Shown in pieces: positions 1-12,700 of a stretch of DNA of 30,482 nt; position 1 is the stretch's first letter, and the number at the start of each line of letters is the position of its first letter. The translations under genes were made by a program, and so were the position numbers. Below the pieces are notes generated by a model. It was not told the DNA's origin. It was given only the letters and a program-made list of their open reading frames with translations, and did no database searches. The DNA is from a virus: positions 1 to 30,482 of IMG/VR virus record IMGVR_UViG_3300006332_001087; one strand, 5' to 3'.

Positions 1-2
1 GT

Positions 3-700
3 GGACTAGAAGTACTTAATTCAGGTAGTGGATATACATTCACACCTAGACTTAGCTTTAGGCAACCTGGAGGCGGTAAAATTGCCCCTCCAACGATATC
101 TAACGGTTCTATTAGTGGTGGTATAACTGTAACTAATGGTGGTATTGGTTATACAACTGTACCTGACATTTATGTTGATGAACCTACTGAAGAAGATGGT
201 ATTAGAGCATCATTAAGAGCAGTATTAACAGATGGAAGAATTACTTCTGTTCAGGTATTAAATGCTGGTCAAGGGTACGTAGGAACTCCTAGAGTTGCTG
301 TTGTAGATCCAACAGGAGCACAAATTCTCCAAACAAAAGTTGATGGTGATGGAAGAGTAACAGATATTGAACTTTTAAATGGTGGTAGTGGATATCAAGA
401 TGTTCCATCAGTTTATATTGTTGATGAAAGAGTAGATCAACTTGGTAACTATGCTGGTGGTACTGGAGCTACTGCTGTTGCATCTATTTTCAATGGTCAG
501 ATTATTGATATTAATATAACCAATTTTGGTTCTGGATATAGTGCAACTGAACCTCCAACTATCTTTATTCAAGAACCACCTTCATCAGAAGCATCTGCTA
601 CAGTTGGACTTAATGAAGTTACTGGATTTACAGTAAATCAAAATGGTACTGGATATAGTAAAGCAAAATTTGAAGGATGTGCTAGAGCAGCAAGTGGTAT
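3..700 (+). repeat. SGY-type beta repeats, first array (degenerate, about 6 units)
   Basis: Six units of the form I.V.NGG.GY...P.V.+, with the hallmark read as SGYT, IGYT, QGYV, SGYQ, SGYS and TGYS. The units are spaced irregularly and lack the GGGG.GA core of later arrays. They show that coding continues to the left edge. Confidence 0.75.
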
Positions 701-3700
701 TAAAGAATATTCTGAAGATGGTAATGCAGTATTCTCTGATATTACAATAGCATCTACAGCAGTTACAAATACTCCTGTTAAATGTTTGGATGCGTTATTC
801 ATCAAGAGATTGCTTGATAAGTATACAGAACAGTTCTTACCTGATGTACCTTCTCTAGATTACTCTCAAATTGACGTTAGAACAGCAATTAAGACTATTA
901 AGGACTTTTATGCTTCTAAAGGTACTTCTTATAGTATTGCTTATCTCTTTAAGTTATTATATGGTGAAACTGTAAGTATTTCATATCCAAAAGACCAAAT
1001 AATTAAGCCTTCTGATGCTACTTGGTCTATTGATACAATTCTTAGGGCAACGTTGGTTAGTGGTGATTCTAATAATATAAAAGATGCTTTATTAATACAA
1101 GATAGAGATATAGCAGATGATAATGTTCAAGCAGCAAGTGCTCTTGTAGAAAACTTTATTTCTATTAAAACTTCAGAACTAACAATATATGAATTGGTTC
1201 TTTCTGAAGAAACCATTAATGGTACGTTTACAGTTCCATATAAGACTAAACTTGCAGAGCCTTTGAATTTTACCGATGGTATTATTACAGTTGACTCTAC
1301 TATCGGTTGGCCAGAAAGAAACGGTGAATTTTTAATCGGTACTGGAACTGGTTCAGAACTTGTACAGTATAAGGAGAAATCACTTAACCAGTTTATTGAA
1401 TGTACTCGTTCAGTCAATAATGTAGTTGAAGATTGGGATTCTGCTACTGAAGTAACATCAAACTTTAGAGTTTATCTTAATAAGGGAACTGCTCAAGAAG
1501 TTGTAATGAATATTGTTGGTATTGTTGATGCTCAACAAACTACATTAACAGATACAGGTTCTTATTACTTACCTGGAGATAAATTAACGGTTTCCAAGCT
1601 TGGTGGTACTGGTATTGGTCCAGATCTTACTACTTGGTTGTATAACGTCAAAAAATTGATTGATGTTGACACTGTAACTTATGGCGGTGTTAATAATCAG
1701 TCTGCTACTATAACTTGTACCAATCCTCATGGTTTATTGGTTGGAGATCAGGTTACCATTTATGGTGCTAACCCAATCATCTATAACGGAACATTCTTAG
1801 TAACTTCTAGGGATAGCGACCTTATATTCCAGTATAATCTACCTCAACCTGCTACTGTTATACCACAGGGTAATATTTTAGTATCTGTTGACCTTAATAA
1901 AGGTAAATCTGTCAACTCTGCTGTTAATAATGCAGTTAGTCCTTATACCACTAACATACAAAACTCATTCTTTAATGATAATTACGTTTATGTTGCTTCT
2001 ACAGGTATTCCTAACTATGAGATAGGTCCATTCCCTGGTTCTGCTCTACTTCCAGGTAATCAACGTAAATTAAATAGGTTCCCTAAAGTACCTACTACAA
2101 TTTCAACTAAGAATGCTATTTCTTCAGGTCCGATTGGTACTTGGGTAAATGGTGTATCAATTTGGTCTTATAAGTCAACCGAAGCAAAAACCTTTGGTGC
2201 TGTAACCGATGTTAGTATTACTAATTCTGGATCTGGATATGATGCTGCATCTCCTCCTGCAATTACTATGACAGGTGGTGGTGGAGAAGGTGCAACTGCA
2301 AGTGTTGTAGTTAACGGTTCTCTTAGTGAAATTACTGTAACTAATGGCGGTTCTGGATATACTTCATCTCCATTGGTGTCAATCGTTGGAGGAGGTGGTT
2401 CTGGTGCTGCTGCAACTGCTATTATCACTAAAGGGTCAGTTTCACGTATTCTAATCAACTCAGGCGGTTCTGGGTATACTTCACAACCACTTATTACTAT
2501 TGTTGGTGGTGGTGGAAATGGTGCTGCTGGTACTGCATCTGTTCGTGGACCTATTCAGTCTATTGGTATTACTAATGGTGGTGTTCAATACACTTCAAGT
2601 CCAACAGTAACACTAAGTTCTGGTAAAGGTGCTGTTGCACAAGCAATTGTTAATGATGGTAGAATTATATCTATTGCTATCATTTCTGCTGGATCTGGAT
2701 ATACTACTGCACCTGAAGTATCTGTTCAAGGTGTTGGATTTGGTGCAATTGCAAGAGCAACTATTGATACAGACGGTGAAAATGCTGGTAGGGTTACCAA
2801 TATTGAGATTGTTAACAAAGGTATTAACTACATCCAAGGTAGTACTATTATCAATTTGACTTCCGTTGGTCAAAATGCTACTTTTACTGCAAATGTATTC
2901 CAATGGAATTATAACCTTCAAGCAACTTCACAGTTTGATACTGCTAAAGGTTCTGTATTTACTGGTTACAATAATGAGTATGGTGGTGAGTATGCTCACC
3001 TATCCAATCCTCAAAGGATGAGATATATCCTTGGAGATAACCTTTATGAAGAAATTGGTACAGGAAATATTCTAGAACAAGAAGAGCAGTTATCCCACTC
3101 TCCAATTATCGGTTGGGCATTTGATGGTAATCCAATTTACGGTCCTTATGGATACGTTGATCCTACTGACCAAAGTTCTGCTACCGTAAGACTTAGAACT
3201 TCTTACAAATTAAAGGATGAATTAATTTATGATGATACTATTAATCCAAATCCAAATAGAACTGCTGGTCCATTATTAACAGAAGAACCTGCTGGTAATT
3301 TTGTAGAAGACTATGAGTATAGTTTTGGATTAGGTGACTTAGACCAGTATAATGGTCGTTTTTGTAAGACTCCTGACTTCCCTAATGGTGCTTATGCTTA
3401 TTTCGTTACTATTGATGCTACTGATGCAGGTAGTCCACTTTTCCCATATGTTATAGGACCAAGTTTCAACTCTGTTGTTGATGAATGGAACCTTAGTGCA
3501 AATGCAATTCAGCAGAATATACCAACTGGAGTTGTACGTTATAGAGACCCTTATGAGAATGTTGATATTGATGTTGAAAGGGTTCCTAATGCTTCTACTG
3601 CTGCTTTAACAACTGAAGATGGTGAGATCTTGTTGTTTGAAGTAGAGGATGAAAATAGAGATGGAATTATAGGTCCAGAAGAGACTGCTGACCCCGATCA

Positions 3701-6700
3701 AATGTTTGAGGAGTCACCTTTACAGTTATTTGATTACTTCCCTAAAGTTAAATTTGACTCTAAAGTTGATATTGAAGTTGAAACAACAACTAAATTTGAA
3801 GATGCTTCTGTTACTGGATTTACTGTTGAGAACACAGGTAAGAATTATCAGGTAGATGATAGATTAATATTTGATAATACCGATACTGATGGAGCTGGTG
3901 TATCTGCTCGTATTTCAAAAATCAAGGGTGAAGCAGTTGCTTCATATGATTTCGAGAATATTAGTGGTGCTAATTATGGTGTCTTACAGACAGCAGATCC
4001 TCATAATCTAATTGCTGGTGATGTTGTTTATATAGATTATACTCCTATAATGCAGAATACAAACAAAACGTTTGTAGTTCGTCAATATAAAGGTATAGAA
4101 GAGATTGTTATTGACCAAAGAGGTTCTGGATACAATACAGATATTCCACCAACTATTACAATTGATGGTGATGGTACTTCTGGAAAATTAGAAGCAGTTG
4201 TATCAACTGTTGGTGCTATTGATCAAGTTAATATTTTAAATTCTGGTTCTGGATATACATCTAATCCTCGTGTTATATTATCTCATCCACAGGTCTTTAA
4301 GAAAGCGGATTATTATCTTTCTAAAGTTGAAAATCAGAATTATGTTAAAATTAATGATACTTACGTTAGTGATAATAAAGAGATCTTTATTTGTGGTAAA
4401 ACAAAAGATGCTGTTGGAAATACAGTAGGTTTTGTTGCTAAATTATCTGCTACAGGTGTTAAAGAGTGGGAGAATACTCTAGAGAGTACTGATGGACAAT
4501 ACTATACAGAGTTTCAAAAACTTTATGTAGATGGTCTTGATGTTTGGGTGGTTGGTAATAATAAGCCAAATTCTAATCTACTTAATGCATATAATCCAGA
4601 TGTTATACTTGCTAAGTATACTCAGACAGAAAATGGATTGAGTGCTGGATTACAGTTCCAAAAAGGATATGCTGGTATCTCTGGTGCTACTCGTGCTGAC
4701 TATGTATCTTCAATTCAAAAATGGAGTGATACTCGTTTCATTATTGGTGGTTATACTAATACAAATTCCAGTAACCCATATGATGCATTCTTAGCATCTA
4801 TTGATAGTACTGGTAATTTTGCTATTAAGAGAAAGCTTGTATCTACTAGTAAATCTGAAAAGATTGTAGATATGAAGGTCATAACTACTACTTCAGGAGC
4901 TACAGAATTATACTTCATAATGGAAGTAGGGTTAAATCAAGCTACTACCGATGTTAATCTTGCATTTGGTAAAGCAACTTTAACTACAAGTGCAATTAAT
5001 ATAGACTTTATTAAAGAGTATAGTACATCTGTATATTCATTAGTTGATGGTAGTCTTGTCTTTGACGAATTTAATGAGTGTTATATTTCTTGTTCATTAA
5101 GATTTAAGTCTGATCCTACACAGAAAGATAGTTTCTGGGTTTGTAAAGTTAGTAGATCTGGTGATATAATTTGGAATTATCGTTATGTTGCTCCTGGTAG
5201 AGATATCACTATGGCAGATAGGAGTTCTATCGATATATTTGGAGATTTAAACGTTGCATTTAGTAGAGACAATACTACAACTGGTGTTAAAACTGTAGAT
5301 TCAGTTAAGATTGGATATAATGGTATTATTAAGAATCATACAACTAATGAATTTAATAAAAACCGTATTGAAGGTATAACCGTTCATTCAGTTAATACTG
5401 ATAATTCTGGTGATATTTACCTTTCTGGTCAAACTCAATGGAATAGGAATGAGTTTATATTCGATTTTGCTGCTAATGAGCAAACAGATCTAACTAGCAA
5501 CTATACTTTAACTTCAGTTGGAGCAAGTAATGCTATAACTTATGATGATAATATGGCAAAGATCTATGGTTATCAACCAGCTGGGTCTAGTTCTACATGG
5601 GAAAATTCTTATCTTAAGGTTGCTGGATCTGATTTAGGTACAACATTAGCAAATGATTGGACTTTAGAGTTCTTTATATACAAATCTGGGTCACAATCTC
5701 AGACTTTATCACAAAATGTCCAAACTATAATGGGTATCGGTGGTGCTAGAGATGCTACTGGTGGACTATGGTTAGGATATGATAATTCCTCTGGTGAGTT
5801 GCAGATGGTTATTACCAATCAAACAACTCAGTTAATTAATGGTTCTGGACAATCATCCACACAAACAACAATGTATGCTGACAATAGTTGGCAAACCATT
5901 GCGGTAAGGAAAGAAGGGAATGTATTTAAAGCATATGTTAATGGTATAGAAGTAATAAGTGGTACATTATCAAATACTTCTTTTGCTACTAAGGACTTGT
6001 ACTTTGGTAACCAGGTTGGTTTTGGTGCTGGTGCTACAGATTTCAGTCAAAATTATCAAGGTCAATTCTTCATTGATAATATTAGATTGAGAAATAGAGC
6101 AGTTACTGTAACTGTACCTTCTGATATTTCGAGTTTACCTCCTGTTGCATCATTTGCATTAGGATTTGCTTGGACAGACACTGCTTGGTTTACTAATAAT
6201 TTAACCAAGTATGATTATATTGACCATAATGGATGGAATTTAAAAGTAGATAAGAATGCTGATTCTACTAGATTGGGTGATAAAGGTGTACAAACTAATA
6301 CTCAATTAGGATTTGTCAGAACTTCTGTAACTCCTGTTACTGGATCTTCAATGACAATAGGTGAAGCTGATTTTGCGTTAGGTGATGCAGGTCTACAAAC
6401 TTTAGACTTTGATGATGCTACTATAACAATGACTCCAGGTACAGAGACATTAACTTATACTAATGATATTTGGAGTTCTAGAACAGCGACTGTTCCTTCT
6501 CCAGGTTCTCAAAAATTACAAGTATCTGCTGTAGTTAAGGATAGATATTTCTTTAAGGTTACTAATACAGTTAAAATTGATAATATTCAAGAGTTAACTA
6601 TAAATCAACCGTTCATATTTACTACTGGTGCTAAGTTAAGACTTAATAATCTTTCTAATGGTAACTTTATTAATAGTGGGTATATCATTAAATCTGATAT

Positions 6701-9700
6701 ACCTAACAGAAAAATTTATGTTGCTGTTCAGAATAATCCTTGGAGTAATGATTTAAACACTGGTATTTTAGTTAGTGAGCAATTTAATGAACAAGATACT
6801 TATGGAATAGTTGGTCCTATTCCAAATGATGTTAATGAAATGAAGGCATATACCTTCGCACAGGTAAACAATACAACTCCTGGAACATTTGATATTGATA
6901 TGTCCACTTATGATGCTCCTGCTAATATTGGTGGTACTAATAACTTAGATGACTTTGCTAGATTTAAACCATTTAATGTAGGTGACTATTCAGTTAGAAT
7001 TGATGAAATTGGTGGTAGTTCATCGTTTATTGTTGGATCTGTAGTTTCACTTACATCTAACGATATATCTTTCAATGCTAATTACAATACATGTGAGATA
7101 ACAAATTTAATAGGTGTTACTAAGATTACATTGATTTCTAATCTAGAAAGAATACTTCAAATAACTGCTGTTGCTAATAGTGATGAAGTTTATGTAATTA
7201 CAGGAACAAGTCATTACTTGTCTGAAGGTGAAATTGTTTATGTTGATGGTAACCCATCACAAACAGATAGTGGTCTTGTTTACGATGAGTATGATGGTGC
7301 ATTTGCTGTTGATACTGTTGTAAGTCCACTTGAATTTACTTACAAATTACCACAAACTGCTATAACTGCTCCTGCAACTAATGCTGCTAGTGTTGGTATA
7401 TTTGTTAAGTCTCCAACTCTAAAGATGTACTATGGACATCAGTATATCTTTGATTTAGCTCATTCTACACTTGTTGGTGGTAATTTATCTTTTGCTAAGG
7501 ATAATCTTTATAAGTTGGAATATTCATTCAACTCTATTGAAAGAATTGGAACTCCTGGTTTAACTGGTCAAGGAGAACCAAATCCATCAGTTAAGTTGAA
7601 AGTTGATAATGATATAGTTACTAATATTTCCTACTATTTCGATCCTTCTAGAACTGGTGCTGATTCTCCTGTAATTTCTGATAGTTATCTTGATGTAACA
7701 GATTCACCTTATACTGGTACATTTACAATTAGCAGTACTTCTGGTCAAACAATTACTCGTGGTGCTGATGTATTTAAATTCCCATTATTAAATGAGCCAG
7801 AAGGTATTGGTGATATTTCAAGAACTTCATATACTACAAGTTCATTAAAGGCAGTTGGTTCTATTGGAGATATCCGTATCATTAATCCAGGTGGTTTCTA
7901 TACTAAGTTACCTATTGTTACTGGTATTGCATCTACAAGAAAGATTGAAAGAGTTCAAATTATTGAACCAGGAACTGAATATGCTGTAGGAACATATAAT
8001 GGTGTACCTATTGCTGGTGATGGTGAAGGTGGATTTGTTCAAATTACTGTTGCAGACGGACAAGATGATGAAGGTATAACCATTCCAGGTCAGATTCAAG
8101 AAGTTCTTGTCACATCTCCAGGTAAAGGATACACTTCTGCTACAATTGACGTTGAAGGTGTTTCTGGTATTCTTGGTGCTGGTTTAACTGGATCTGGTGC
8201 AGATTTATCAGTTGTTATTCCACCTTTCGGTACTGAAGCATCTATCTTCACTAAGGGTGATAAGGTTGGTAAGATTAAGAAACTTAAGAATAATAACTTT
8301 GGTTATGATTATCCTCATGACTATACTTTACGTCCTGAGATTACATTCCCACTTAATGCTCAGTTAACTTCTACAAGTATTCTTGAAAGTATTACTGTTA
8401 CGAATCCAGGTTCTGGATATTCATTAGCACCTACTGTTGTTATTACAGGTGGTGGTGGATCTGGAGCAACTGCTGAAGCAACTATTAAGAATGGTAGATT
8501 GGATATTGTTGAAGTTAAAGACCCAGGTGCTGGATATTCTTCCACTCCTTCTGTAAGTCTTAGGTCTTCATTTAACTATGTTGTTAACCTTGACTTAGGT
8601 TTATTACAGTTTGCTTATCCACATGGTATTACTAATGGTGCTGAAATTAGTGTTGCTGTAACAGATACTGGAGATGGTGCTGATTATCCTCTAGCTGCTG
8701 GTGCAACAGGTCGTCTTAATCCAAATACTACTTATTATGCAATTTCTGGTAGTGCAAACTCTCTAGAAGATGATCAATTAAAGATCGCTATTACTCCTCA
8801 AAACGCAGAATTGGGTGATGCATTATCATTTGTTAACGCTGGTGATGGTCGTCAGAGTATCTTAACTGAATCATTTGGTGGTGCTGCTACCGCTAACGTT
8901 ATTACTTCTACCTTCCTTGAAGGTGAACTTGTTTATCAGGGTGATTCATTAGAGACATCAACAGCACAAGGATATGTTTCAACCAACTCTGGTTGGCAGA
9001 TTGGACCTAGAATTCTTAAGATTGTTAATTATGATGGTGTATTTTCAGAAGGTGAACAAATAACTGGTGTTATTTCTAAGTCTTCTGGTACTATTAGTGA
9101 CCTTAAGTTTGCTCGTGGTGTTCTAGATATTGGTTCTATAACTAAGACTACTGGTCAGTTTATTGATGATGTTGGTAAACCATCTGAAATTATTCAAAAG
9201 ATTCAAGACTCTTACTACTATCAGGACTTCTCTTATGCTGTTAAGTCTGCTGTTTCTATCAGTGAGTGGAAAGAAATTCTAATCAGAAACGTTCACCCTG
9301 CATCGTTTAAGGTGTTTGGTGAGTTGAACTTGAATGAGTATGGAGAGATTCCTAATAAAGATACTTTCTTTGAACTTACTAAGTCTGTAGAACTTGCTCA
9401 AGAAGCAATTGTTCCAAATATTCAAAACTTTGCTCTTGTAGATCCAATTTATACTGAGTTTAATAATACAGAAGTACTATTCAGACAGAAGAGATTGACA
9501 TCTTCTGAGAACATTCTAACTTCTGTTGTACAGAGAGTTGATGATATATCAGACCAGTTTGATGGTATTAAGACTTCATTCCCATTAACAGTTAATGGTG
9601 GTACTGTTGTTGCTAACGCAAATCAGTTAATGGTTGTCTTGAATGGTGTTGTACAAAACCCAGAGACAGCATTTACAATCCAACAGGATTCTATAGTATT

Positions 9701-12700
9701 CAATGAACCACCAAGACCACCAGCAAGTGTTAAATATGCTTCTGTTACCATTGATGCTATTCAAGGATATGAAATGATATTCAATAATCCTAGTGGAATT
9801 TATCCTGGTCTTGGTAATGAGATTAAGGGTAGTTCTACTGATGCTAGATTTACTGTATTGAAAGTAGTTGGTAATGTAGTTACTGGTTATATAACTGATG
9901 GTAGTTTTATACTTGGTGAATTATGTAACGTTGTAGCAACAGGATTTGCTGGAAACTTAGCATCTATAACTCCAGTTGGAAGTATTGGACTATTTACTTT
10001 TGGTGAAAATATTACAAACCTAGAAGGTAATACTGCAAAGGTTGAAGCAGTTAACTTAGAAACTGGACAAGAGATGCCTATTGCTAAATTAAGGTATTCT
10101 ATTGGTCCTTCTACAACTGTATTTGAAGTTGTTGACCCAACTGCATCTACTGACCAACCAGTACCTTTAGGAACATTTGTTGCTAATGTTAATTATCAAG
10201 TAGGATCTGAAATCTTTACTCTTATAGGCACTGTAGATAATGCAGAGTCCACATCACTTACAGTTGTAAGAAATGTTCTTGGTACAACTGCAGCGAATCA
10301 GCAAGATAGTACTCCACTTTATAGTACTAAAATTGAGGTTACTGATCAACTAACTTTAAGTAAGACTGCAGGTACATATACATCAACACCTGGATTATTT
10401 GATATTCAGTTGAATGATGTTATCTATGGAGCACAGTCTGGTGTTATAGCACGAATTACTTCAACATCTGCTTATCAAGATCCTATAACTCAAGAATTTA
10501 TTGGTCAGGTTGATATCTCTCCTGGTTCTTCATTCTTTGGATTATTATTCAACAGAATTACATCTCAGACTTATCCAAATGTTGTTTTAGATGATATTGC
10601 ATCATCTGCAGTAAGTATTGTTGATGCTACCGATAATCTAACTCCTTATAATGGTAACTTCCCAGCTAATGAACAGATTAATAATTATATTGTTCCATTT
10701 AATAATTTAACAGGAACGTTACAACTTAATGAAAATATTCGCAATTATAAGATTGAATATGGTAATAATACTAATGAATTTGTAACTGGTGAAACTGGTA
10801 AAGTTAGAAAGATGTCCTTCTATGATAGAGAAGGAACTGGATTCTTTAGTTCTGGTCAAGTTATAAGATCTAGAGATACTAAGGCTGAAGTTATTGGATA
10901 TAACCAAGCACGTAATACAGTATATCTTGGTAAGATTGGTAGAACTAAGTCTAATGGTGAAGACTATTTTGATTTTACTTTTGCTGGTAGTGCTCAGATT
11001 GATACTACACAGAAAAAGTATGGTGCTGCTTCATTACAATTAACTGCTGGAACAACAGATTATATCTGGTGTCAAACAACTAATGAAATTGCATTTAGTA
11101 GTGGTGACTTTACTTTTGAATTCTATATACGTCCTGATTCTTCTTCATTAAGTGGAACTATCGATGTTTTTGATACAAGAGTTTCAAGTGCTAATGAAGT
11201 TGCATTAAGAGTATATCTCGAAAGTGGTCAAGTTCGTTGGAATGTTAATAATGCAGATCTTGTAACTTCTGTTGGAACATCTCTAACTGCTGATACATGG
11301 GCTCATGTTGCTTACACTAGAACAGGTACATCTGGTAAGATGTATATTGATGGTGTTGAGGTTGGTACTGGAACTGATAATACAACTTATACTGCTAAAC
11401 CACTGTTTATTGGTGTTGGTTATGCATTTGGAACTGGATTTATCGGTCATATTGATGAGGTAAGAATCTCTAATACTGTCAGATATGCAGCTGCATTTAC
11501 ACCTTTAGCTGGAATATTCCAAGGTGATAGTGCTACTAAGATGTTACTTCACTTTGATGGTAAAGATGGTCAGCAATGGGTACAAGATTGGTCTGGTTCT
11601 GAGTCATTCACAAAGGGAGAATATTTCAATAACGATGCTATAATTTCTACTGTTCGTTATGTTGGTGATCATACATTTGTAGCTGGTACTTCAAACGCTG
11701 CTCTTACATTTAACGATGGAACTATAAAGGATGTTACTGATGCAACGTATAATGGTGAGACTGGTGTTTTAGTATTGACTATTGGATCTCATAGTTTTAC
11801 AACATCTAATACTGTAACTATTGGTACTGATAAGTTACCATTCACTTGTGATAAAGATAATCATACAACTGAGCATAGATATCCAAGACCAACTGACCCT
11901 GCACATGGAGTAGCATTAACAATTGATTCAGTAACTGGTACTACAATTACAGTTAATGTTGGTAGAGCAGTTTCTAGAGGTTTTGTTGGAAATACTAACA
12001 GGTATTACAATGCTGCTACATTGATTGAATCCAACTTAGACTTCATTGCTCAAGAGGCAGTATATCTATTAGAACAGAAATTCCCAGATTTCACTGTCAT
12101 TAATGGTAGTGTAAATTGTCAAGATGATGTTAAAGATATTTGTAAGTCTATTGCATCTGATTTACGTAATGGTAGTAATGAAAAGATTTGGACTGCTGCA
12201 TCATACTATGTTGATAGAGAAGATATAAACAATGTTAAATTACTCAACGTTGAAAATGAAATTGTAGAAACTGTTTGGACATATGGTAAATTAAATCAAA
12301 TTTTAAGATATATCATAACCAATGATGCTTGGGATGTTCAAGGTCATCATGGACACAAGCAGAAATTTGATACTAGTATTACAGAGTCTAGTGGTAATGC
12401 AGCATCTAAATTCACACCTTCAGGAGCAGAATATAATGCTGCAACTGGCGAATTAAAAATATTAAAAGCATCACATGGTTTGTTTAGTGAAACATCATTA
12501 TCAATTAATGGTGGTGGATATAACCCTGTTACTGGTATGCTTACATGTACAACCAGTGGTGCTCATAATCTTACAGCAGGTTCTAAACTTCAAATTGAAG
12601 ATGAGTCTCTAACATTTACTTGTGCTATGGATCAGAATAGGTCTGAGCATAAGTATCCAAGATCTTCTGACCATGCAAGTCAAGGTTGGTTAGATGTTGT

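Noticed and set aside
786-788. TTG as the start of the giant gene
   Set aside because: The same frame is open and repeat-rich from position 3. TTG is merely the first start-like codon in the window, and the segment around it (CLDALFIKRLLDKY) reads as continuous protein.
2168-2458. Minus-strand Pro-rich frame (PEPPPPTI-like)
   Set aside because: It is the reverse complement of GGT/GGA-rich SGY repeats. The same shadow appears at 8360 and 27073, wherever these repeats occur.
7420-7640. Possible fourth cupredoxin-like module (YYGHQYIFDLAHSTLVGG, then YYFDPSR)
   Set aside because: There is a His-rich strand and a YYFDP phrase but no Cys-x2-His-x2-Met. The resemblance is too weak to call.
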